Below are positions 57,988-64,000 of a stretch of 64,000 nt of DNA, piece by piece. The stretch is from Olivibacter sp. SDN3 (GTDB lineage Bacteria; Bacteroidota; Bacteroidia; Sphingobacteriales; Sphingobacteriaceae): positions 744,001-808,000 of the forward strand of contig NZ_CP060497.1 in NCBI RefSeq assembly GCF_014334135.1, in the 5' to 3' direction. How positions within the stretch are numbered: the stretch's first letter is position 1; every line of letters starts with the position of its first letter. A program made the translations under genes and the position numbers. The notes below the pieces were generated by a model. The model saw only the letters and a program-made list of their open reading frames with translations, ran no database searches and was not told the origin of the DNA.

Positions 57988-59754
57988 TTAAGCGCTAATA
58001 AAAAAATGCACACAGGTGCCCGTAAAATTATCATTTTCAAGATCGGAAAACACTTTTAACTCGATTTTCCATTTACCTATTTTGTTTAACTCGGCTATCC
58101 GCTTATTTAATATTTCCATGCTCATTGATTTATGGAGGTTTTTTTGTTTTTCCTGCTCAGCGGGGAATCCCTTACCATTATCCTTTATCAGGATTTCCAG
58201 CGTTTCATTGCTACGTTCAAATATAAGCTCAATAAGCCCATTTGGATGCCCTTTTACGCCATGTTCTACAGCATTCTCTACAAATGGCTGTAAAAGCATA
58301 GTGGGTACCAGCATATCTTCGCTTTCTATGCGTTCATCCACTTTTATGGTGTATGAAAAAGCAGGTGTACAATTCAGCTGCTGCAAGCGTAAGTAGTTAT
58401 CTAAAATTTCAATCTCTTCATCAAGCGGTATCATCTCGGTCTCCGAATTTTCCAATACCAGACGAATTAAGCGGCTAAAATTATTCAGGTACTCCATCGA
58501 TTGCTGCTGATCATTCTTATAAATAAAATGCTGTACACTTTGAAGAGCATTAAAAATAAAGTGTGGATTCAGTTGCAACAAAAGGAAGCGATGTTTCATT
58601 TGTGATTTCTCCAACGCTTCCTTTACTTTAAAGTGTTTCCAGCTAAAAAACAGTAAAGCCATTATCAATAGCAGGATTACGCCTATCGCCAGGATAAGGT
58701 ACGCTTGCTGCCTCAGCTGTTTTTTCTGCGAGGTATTCTCCGCAGCTAACGTTTCAATTTGACGTTGTCTTTCGCTTGATTCATGTATCGTATTTAACTC
58801 GGCCACCTTCTCCTCAAAGTTCAAAACCGACAGCGAGTCTTTCACCCGATCATAAGCTTCTATATATTCCCAGGTCCTTTGGTAGTTTCCCAATCGTTTA
58901 TGCGCCTGATACAAATTAAAGAGCAACTGCTGTTCCTCCCTGAGATCGGCGTCTTCCAGCGCTTGTTCATAATGTTTAATTCCTTGCTTAACCTCACCTA
59001 TTTGCACCTGCGCATAACCTAAGTTATTCCAGGTAATAACCGATATTGGTTGATTTAGAAATTCTCTCAGACGTATACTATTCTGGGCCGCATCAATCGC
59101 CGATCTCCATTTCTTTTCCTCAATGAAGTAGTTGCTTAGATTCGTATAGAGCACCGCTTCAACCTGGCGGTTTTTAAGCGATTGAGCAAGCTCTATAGCT
59201 TCGTTAAATACTTTTAGTGCAGCTTCCCTTTTCCCTCTTTCTAGGTAAACACCCCCTAAATTAGCTAAGGATTTAAGTTTATCATCGTTTTCATCCGGAT
59301 TATGCCGAAGCGCCTTCAACAGGTACTCTTCGGCCAGAGCAAATTGTTTTAACGTGGAATACAGCGTTCCCATATTCGCATAGACTTTTACAACGTCTTG
59401 GGGGTATTCGCTTAGATTTAAATACTTCAGACTTAAGAGATAATGCCGAAGTGCTTGGTCAAATTCTCTTTTAACCAATAAAACGTTTCCTATGCCTGCA
59501 TAAGCCCGGCCCATAAGCCATTGGTTTGCATGCTTTTTTCCTTCATCCAATAAAGAATCTAAAAGTGTGAAGGCCTCATCCAGTTGCTGCCTACGAATGA
59601 GTTCTTCAACCGTGGCAAATTGGTCTTGTTGCGACAACTTAGGTAGCATCGTATTCTCCTTGGCAAAGCAGAAATGAAACAGGCACAATAGCGCACAAGC
59701 AGAAATGATTAGTTTTTGTTTGCTACCCAATAAGCGATTAACCGATATAAACAT
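57988..59754 (-). CDS. LytS-type sensor histidine kinase with periplasmic TPR domain
   Basis: A 588-residue protein. It has a signal/anchor (about 10-30), periplasmic TPR repeats (about 45-310, for example VKVYANMGTLYSTLKQFALAEEYL), a coiled linker (about 315-350), and one membrane span (about 352-371). The His_kinase core follows, with phospho-acceptor H398 in LQLNPHFIFNALQ, then an ATPase domain (about 480-585, with FVENAVEHGV and IKDNGKGFP). This kinase type in Bacteroidota senses envelope signals through its TPRs. It pairs with the LytTR regulator 12 bp downstream. Confidence 0.94.
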   Translation of the reverse strand: MFISVNRLLGSKQKLIISACALLCLFHFCFAKENTMLPKLSQQDQFATVEELIRRQQLDEAFTLLDSLLDEGKKHANQWLMGRAYAGIGNVLLVKREFDQALRHYLLSLKYLNLSEYPQDVVKVYANMGTLYSTLKQFALAEEYLLKALRHNPDENDDKLKSLANLGGVYLERGKREAALKVFNEAIELAQSLKNRQVEAVLYTNLSNYFIEEKKWRSAIDAAQNSIRLREFLNQPISVITWNNLGYAQVQIGEVKQGIKHYEQALEDADLREEQQLLFNLYQAHKRLGNYQRTWEYIEAYDRVKDSLSVLNFEEKVAELNTIHESSERQRQIETLAAENTSQKKQLRQQAYLILAIGVILLLIMALLFFSWKHFKVKEALEKSQMKHRFLLLQLNPHFIFNALQSVQHFIYKNDQQQSMEYLNNFSRLIRLVLENSETEMIPLDEEIEILDNYLRLQQLNCTPAFSYTIKVDERIESEDMLVPTMLLQPFVENAVEHGVKGHPNGLIELIFERSNETLEILIKDNGKGFPAEQEKQKNLHKSMSMEILNKRIAELNKIGKWKIELKVFSDLENDNFTGTCVHFFISA

Positions 59755-59834
59755 ATTTGGATAAAGGACATGTTACCTCTTCCCAAACCTACTATATTTT
59801 CAGCTAGAATCAAAAGTAATCAACATGGTATCAA

Positions 59835-59879
59835 TAGAAAAGACCTTCCCGGCATAAGCGACTGAGAAGGTCTTTTCTA
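59835..59879 (-). terminator. Probable terminator after the GH29 (F5/8) gene
   Basis: A 13-bp perfect stem (TAGAAAAGACCTT / AAGGTCTTTTCTA) with a 19-nt loop lies 32 bp beyond the GH29 stop on the minus strand. There is no extra T tract, but the stem ends are U-rich. Confidence 0.65.
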
Positions 59880-59911
59880 TAAATTAATAATGTCGCAGTT
59901 CTCCTCCCTTA

Positions 59912-61825
59912 TTACTTATACACTTCCAACTCCGCAACATTGATGATTCCTTTAGCTCCTGCCGACTGAATAGCCTGTACAGCTTCGAGCTTGATGTATC
60001 TCGCTTCTATCGTTTTATCCAGGGAGGTATATTGCAAAACTGGGTTCGCCTTTATATTTGAGAATTCTCCGGATGCAATTTTTCTCCAATCCTTACCATT
60101 GTCACTACTATAATATATATATTTCTCAATAGTTCCATCTGTTTTACCATCCTGCCTAGGTAGGTAACCCAAGCCATTAAAAGCCTCGACTTTTCCTAAA
60201 TCCAGCGTCAAAGCATCAGCTTCTGCTAACCAGAAGGTCCCCTGATCAGCATCGAAAGCATGTCTTGTATCCCCCTTTTCGCTGGCCACCCAGTGTTCTT
60301 GTGCAATACTTTCCTTTTGTGCCAAACCTCCAGTATCCACGTCTTCAGGTGTCGCATAAATTCCCAGATCACTCAATGTGATACTTACTGGTGCATAAAC
60401 CTGAAAACGCAGTTTTTCCGTTGTCACAGCATTGTCCAGGCGAATGATTCTGTTTGCGCCGATACTTGTGGCTTTGTCCAGTCTCACCCATTGCTCCCCT
60501 TCCCATTGGTCTATCACCACACTATCGATCCTTTGCCCTAATTTAATGTTCTCGCGCAACTGGATGATATCAAATGACTGTGCGCCTTGCAGATCAACGA
60601 TGAGTTCAGCCGTTGTTACATCGTCATCCGTTGCCCAGTAACTATAGCGATCGTGGTCTACCAGATGTTCTGTTCCATATTTTTTATTATCGTCGTGGCG
60701 GGTATTTGACACGGTAAAAGACGCGTCCTGTGCCAGATTCACCGAAAACACCTGCTTCAACAAAACACCGAAATCTTTCAACACCTGCACGTCGCGCTCA
60801 TGTAACAATCCATCGGTATTTGGAGAGAGTCCAAGATCAAATGCCCCTCCTCTTCCCACGCTCTTGCAATAAAGGTCAAACAACATCGCCGGTGTCTTCA
60901 CCTGCTCGTCTTGCGATTCGTGATAAAACCAACCCGGTCTCAAGGGTACATCACATTCTATAGGTATCCAATGTTTTCCATCGCGGGTACCGCTGCCCAA
61001 ATTACTATCGTCTAAGAATCCGGGCATGGGTGTTTTGCCGTCTTTACCTATCAGATCGATAGTAGACCAGCTCGTTTCCGGCGCTCCCCCCTTTTCATTG
61101 CCCACCCAACGTACATCCCAACCTATATCACTAAAAATACTTGCATTGGGTTGCAGATCCCGCGTAATCGCCCACGTATTTTCCCAATCATAATAAGTAG
61201 ATTGGTCGACTTTCCTTTGTTCCTTTTTCCCTCCGTAATAACCATCACCTCCATTGGCACCGTCGTGCCAACTCATAAAAAGCTCGCCATAATTACTGTA
61301 AAGCTCTTTTAATTGATTACGATAGATTTCGACATATTCGGGTGTACCGTATGCCGGATTATTTCGATCCCAAGGAGAGCAATACACCCCAAATTTTAGG
61401 TCGAACTTTTCCGCGGCCTGCTGAAATTCTTTCACCATATCTCCTTTCCCATCACGCCATGGACTTTCGCTGATGTTGTATGCAGCGGTTTCTGTAGGCC
61501 ATAACGCAAAGCCATCATGATGTTTAGCAACAGAGATAATCCCCCTAAAACCACCAGCTTTGGCGGCAGACACTATTTGCTCTGCGTCAAATTTATTTGG
61601 GTTAAAAATAGCAGGGTCAGCATCGCCATAGCCCCATTCTTTATCCTGAAAGGTTGTCGGGGTAAAATGGATCAGGCAGTACATTTCAGTCTCATGCCAT
61701 AACAGCTGTCGTTCGCTAGGCAATGCCCCATAGGGCTCTGGGGCATCATCCACGTCCTGCGTTCCCGAACAGGCAACAAACAAGGCCGCAGCAAGCATCG
61801 TAAGAAGGTTCTTTTTTGTATCCAT
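59912..61825 (-). CDS. GH29 alpha-L-fucosidase with F5/8-type C-terminal modules, lipoprotein
   Basis: A 637-residue protein. A lipobox ends at C19 (LFVACSGTQ). The GH29 barrel (about 40-355) has MYCLIHFTPTTF, GIISVAKHHDGFALWP, LKFGVYCSPWDRN and the nucleophile D188 in SWHDGANGGDG. The barrel lacks a WFDG motif, as in the narrow-specificity (subfamily B-like) group that cuts alpha-1,3/1,4-fucose next to galactose. Two beta-sandwich modules follow (about 365-490 and 505-637), the second with SIAQEHWVASEKGDTRHAFD and the typical F5/8 end RYIKLEAVQ. It stands alone, far from the other hydrolases. Confidence 0.95.
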   Translation of the reverse strand: MDTKKNLLTMLAAALFVACSGTQDVDDAPEPYGALPSERQLLWHETEMYCLIHFTPTTFQDKEWGYGDADPAIFNPNKFDAEQIVSAAKAGGFRGIISVAKHHDGFALWPTETAAYNISESPWRDGKGDMVKEFQQAAEKFDLKFGVYCSPWDRNNPAYGTPEYVEIYRNQLKELYSNYGELFMSWHDGANGGDGYYGGKKEQRKVDQSTYYDWENTWAITRDLQPNASIFSDIGWDVRWVGNEKGGAPETSWSTIDLIGKDGKTPMPGFLDDSNLGSGTRDGKHWIPIECDVPLRPGWFYHESQDEQVKTPAMLFDLYCKSVGRGGAFDLGLSPNTDGLLHERDVQVLKDFGVLLKQVFSVNLAQDASFTVSNTRHDDNKKYGTEHLVDHDRYSYWATDDDVTTAELIVDLQGAQSFDIIQLRENIKLGQRIDSVVIDQWEGEQWVRLDKATSIGANRIIRLDNAVTTEKLRFQVYAPVSITLSDLGIYATPEDVDTGGLAQKESIAQEHWVASEKGDTRHAFDADQGTFWLAEADALTLDLGKVEAFNGLGYLPRQDGKTDGTIEKYIYYSSDNGKDWRKIASGEFSNIKANPVLQYTSLDKTIEARYIKLEAVQAIQSAGAKGIINVAELEVYK

Positions 61826-62090
61826 AGCCTACAAACTTAAACTTAACCCAAAGTTAATCATTCAGGAGAATTAGCCTAGTGTTAAGCTAAATTGGCACGG
61901 AGCTTCTTTTCTTTTTTCCTTGACGAAAAAAGAAACAAAAACCGAAGAGCTCATGAACACCTCCAAAAAAATACACAAGTGAATAACATCAAGGCGACGA
62001 ATGCTACGTCACAGCTGTTTGCAAAGTATTCATAGCGCGTATTGTGGCCGCTCCGCTTCGCCAATCCGCTTGGTATAAGCAAAAATTTAT
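61826..62090. repeat. Possible dispersed intergenic repeat (REP-like inverted repeat)
   Basis: A 265-bp spacer between GH29 and lutC. It contains TTTCTTTTTTC (61908-61918) and GAAAAAAGAAA (61925-61935), 11-bp perfect arms around CTTGAC. Beyond them, AACATCAAGGCGACGAATG resembles the right flank of repeats I associate with Sphingobacteriaceae and Hymenobacter intergenic regions. Only one copy is in this window, so repetitiveness is not shown here. Confidence 0.4.
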
Positions 62091-62702
62091 TCAATCCATC
62101 ACATAAACCATCAAGCTACGGGGGCCGTGTGCTCCGAGTACTAACGATTGCTCGATATCGGCGGTTTTTGAAGGTCCGGCAATAAATACGCCAAAATTTT
62201 GATCGCCATTGCCCATAAGGGCATAAGCTTCGTGCATATTATGTAGAATATCTCTAGCCTCCACTAGGAGAATAAGGTGTTGACAAATAAAAGGCAATAC
62301 CCTAACCTGTGTTTCGGGCACCCATAAGGCACTATTTTCTGCGACTCCTAAATCCGCCTTCATAATAGCTATATCTACATCTTGCAAGGTATGCGGGTCA
62401 AAGTCTCCGGAAAGAAGCAATTCTGCGTGAGCTTCCATTTCTTGCAGGGTAGAAACCACCCGTAGTGGATGAGTAATGTGCCACTTGTTTCTTAACGATA
62501 AGATATAATGCTCTTCAATATGCTCCTTTACTCCCTCCAGACCGTTTACCCGTATAACACCTCCTCCAACCGCAATAGCCATTTCGGTAAACTTAGCTAT
62601 GGGGTCCTCGTAAGTAACCACCTGCGTCGGTAAGTGGGGCATGGGATGGTTACCCGGCTGAGCGGATGCAACGGCCCGAAGTATTTGATCTCTACTGCTC
62701 AT
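62091..62702 (-). CDS. lutC: LutC-like LUD-domain protein (lactate utilisation)
   Basis: A 203-residue protein with the LUD (LutB/LutC) domain across most of its length: VDIAIMKADLGVAENSALWVP is the core motif, and FIAGPSKTADIEQSLVLGAHGPRSL the C-terminal one. It acts with LutA and LutB in iron-sulfur-dependent oxidation of L-lactate to pyruvate. It starts 37 bp after lutB. lutA should lie upstream, outside the window. Confidence 0.93.
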   Translation of the reverse strand: MSSRDQILRAVASAQPGNHPMPHLPTQVVTYEDPIAKFTEMAIAVGGGVIRVNGLEGVKEHIEEHYILSLRNKWHITHPLRVVSTLQEMEAHAELLLSGDFDPHTLQDVDIAIMKADLGVAENSALWVPETQVRVLPFICQHLILLVEARDILHNMHEAYALMGNGDQNFGVFIAGPSKTADIEQSLVLGAHGPRSLMVYVMD

Positions 62703-62739
62703 CTACAGATTGATTTATTTAATTTACCATTAGCTAAGC

Positions 62740-64000
62740 TCACCCCTCTCCTTCTTTCTTCCTAGATGCATACCACTCGCCGAAGGACTGTTTCGGAGGA
62801 GAAGGCATCTCGCGCCCTTTGTACCATGGATTCAGTCCGTTATTAACAGCGAAGGGTATGTACCGCAATGTCAACCGACCCAGCTTACCCGCTAACTTAA
62901 ACTTCGCAGGCGACGACAATGTAGCCGCCATTAGTTTCATGGCCGCCGTTTTCTTTTTATCGGTATAGCCCGCTTTCACCAATTCCTGTCGCCATTTATA
63001 TAATTGATTATGAATATCTATCTTTACCGGACATACATTACTGCAAGAGCCACATAAGGTAGAAGCGAAGGGTAGATCTGCAAAATCTTTCATATCCAGA
63101 TTGGGTGCTAAAATAGACCCTATCGGACCACTGATGGCATAATGATAACTATGCCCGCCACTTCTACGATAAACCGGGCAAGTATTCATGCAGGCTCCGC
63201 AACGAATGCACTTCAGCGAGTTTCGAAAATCTTCCCTTGCCAGTTGCCTGCTTCTCCCATTATCCACCAATACGATGTGCATCTCCTGACCTTCTCTCGG
63301 ACGTTTAAAGTGACTGGAATAAGTGGTAATCGGCTGTCCTGTGGCGCTTCGGGTTAGCAACCTCAGGAACACGCCTAAATGGGCCCGCTTAGGAATAAGT
63401 TTTTCTATCCCCATACTGGCAATATGAATAGACGACAGGTGTGCGCCCATATCTGCATTTCCTTCATTGGTACATACGACCATCTCGCCCGTTTCCGCTA
63501 CAGCGAAATTTACGCCCGTTAGCGCAGCCCTGCGTGTAAGAAAAGTATCTCTTAAATGCTGCCGAGCGGTTTCCGTAAGGATCTGTGGATCTGACTCTCC
63601 TGCTTCGGTACCTAAATGCTCATGAAATAAATCGCCTATTTCTTCCTTCTTTTTATGAATACAGGGCAGCACGATATGGCTAGGCATCTCTTTAGCCAGC
63701 TGTACAATACGTTCGCCCAGATCGGAATCGATAACTTCTATGCCGCGGTCTGCCAGGTAATCATTCAAATGACATTCTTCTGTAAGCATCGACTTGCTCT
63801 TTACCATCCGATCTATACCATGCTTCTGCAGCAGATGGCACACAATCTCGTTATGTTCAGCTGCATCGGTGGCCCAATGTACCTGTACGCCATTTGCGAT
63901 TGCCTGTTGCTCAAACTCTTCCAAATAGGTTGATAAGTTGGCCAGTGTATGGTGCTTCACTTCCGAGGCTACTTCACGGAGGCTCTCCCATTCTTCCAGG
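62740..64000 (-). CDS. lutB: LutB-like iron-sulfur protein (5' end beyond window)
   Basis: The open frame continues to the right edge without a stop. The apparent start at 63960 is a GTG inside the frame, and upstream codons give LEEWESLREVASEVKHHTL, matching LutB N-termini. The gene is therefore cut by the window. The LUD domain (early part) is followed by a ferredoxin-like cluster region: CIRCGACMNTCPVYRR and CGSCSNVCPVKI, two 4Fe-4S binding sets (CxxCxxCxxxCP form). It would carry electrons in L-lactate oxidation with LutA and LutC. Confidence 0.94.
   Translation of the reverse strand, partial: LEEWESLREVASEVKHHTLANLSTYLEEFEQQAIANGVQVHWATDAAEHNEIVCHLLQKHGIDRMVKSKSMLTEECHLNDYLADRGIEVIDSDLGERIVQLAKEMPSHIVLPCIHKKKEEIGDLFHEHLGTEAGESDPQILTETARQHLRDTFLTRRAALTGVNFAVAETGEMVVCTNEGNADMGAHLSSIHIASMGIEKLIPKRAHLGVFLRLLTRSATGQPITTYSSHFKRPREGQEMHIVLVDNGRSRQLAREDFRNSLKCIRCGACMNTCPVYRRSGGHSYHYAISGPIGSILAPNLDMKDFADLPFASTLCGSCSNVCPVKIDIHNQLYKWRQELVKAGYTDKKKTAAMKLMAATLSSPAKFKLAGKLGRLTLRYIPFAVNNGLNPWYKGREMPSPPKQSFGEWYASRKKEGEG

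Noticed and set aside
63955-63960. Start of LutB at 63960
   Set aside because: The frame continues to the window edge with text matching LutB N-termini; the GTG is an internal Val codon.
1-64000. CRISPR arrays, tRNAs, rRNAs, integrases and transposases
   Set aside because: I looked for regularly spaced repeats, cloverleaf-like CCA-ending stretches and DDE or tyrosine recombinase motifs and saw none, but a tRNA scan was not possible here.

Overview
The window looks like a Sphingobacteriaceae-type Bacteroidota chromosome (Pedobacter, Olivibacter, Parapedobacter or Sphingobacterium relatives). The evidence is two SusC/SusD pairs, many secreted glycoside hydrolases, FecI-like sigma factors, CarboxypepD_reg-type N-termini, a LytS/LytTR two-component pair, weak Shine-Dalgarno signals, and at least one TAnnTTTG promoter element. 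Genus cannot be fixed from the sequence alone. I saw no rRNA, tRNA, CRISPR array, transposase or integrase.

Positions 1-24345 hold a large polysaccharide utilisation locus (PUL). It contains SusD (cut by the left edge) and SusC, a GH2 beta-galactosidase, a second SusC/SusD pair, two GH95 enzymes flanking a Gfo/Idh/MocA oxidoreductase, a clan GH-D-like TIM-barrel protein, and a GH141-like beta-helix protein fused to a PDZ domain. The set points to a plant, algal or animal glycan carrying alpha-L-fucose and/or alpha-L-galactose plus beta-galactose. All four promoter regions of this locus carry a near-palindromic LacI-family-type operator (CGCAATCGRTTGCG-like). No LacI-family gene lies in the window, so a common regulator outside it is inferred.

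Positions 24400-31036 hold a four-gene, tightly spaced operon: a membrane PSCyt1 cytochrome with leucine-rich repeats, a Tat-exported sugar isomerase-like protein, a DUF1501 protein and a two-haem-motif DUF1549/DUF1553 protein. This planctomycete-style module has no settled function. Its place beside the fucosidase PUL makes it the best candidate here for an undescribed periplasmic redox sugar system.

Positions 31272-37725 are mainly metabolic: an FMN reductase, the oxidative pentose phosphate operon gnd-zwf-pgl, and a secreted M81 peptidase. Positions 37731-45967 contain an acetyltransferase, an ECF sigma factor with a TonB-like membrane partner, a vWA lipid/periplasmic protein, a class II Fic protein followed by a 125-bp duplicated piece of the vWA gene, and an MhqD/MhqO-like esterase-dioxygenase pair.

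Positions 46110-50369 are the scar of a second glycan locus. GH29 and GH20 are intact, but upstream of them lies a GH2 remnant joined directly to the frameshifted 3' end of an ECF sigma gene. This suggests that a deletion removed whatever lay between them (FecR/SusC/SusD in typical loci). From 50710 to the end are a small unknown protein, a TetR-OMP operon, an Lrp regulator, two unknown proteins, a LytS/LytTR system, a second GH29 with F5/8-type modules, and lutC-lutB (lutB is cut by the right edge).
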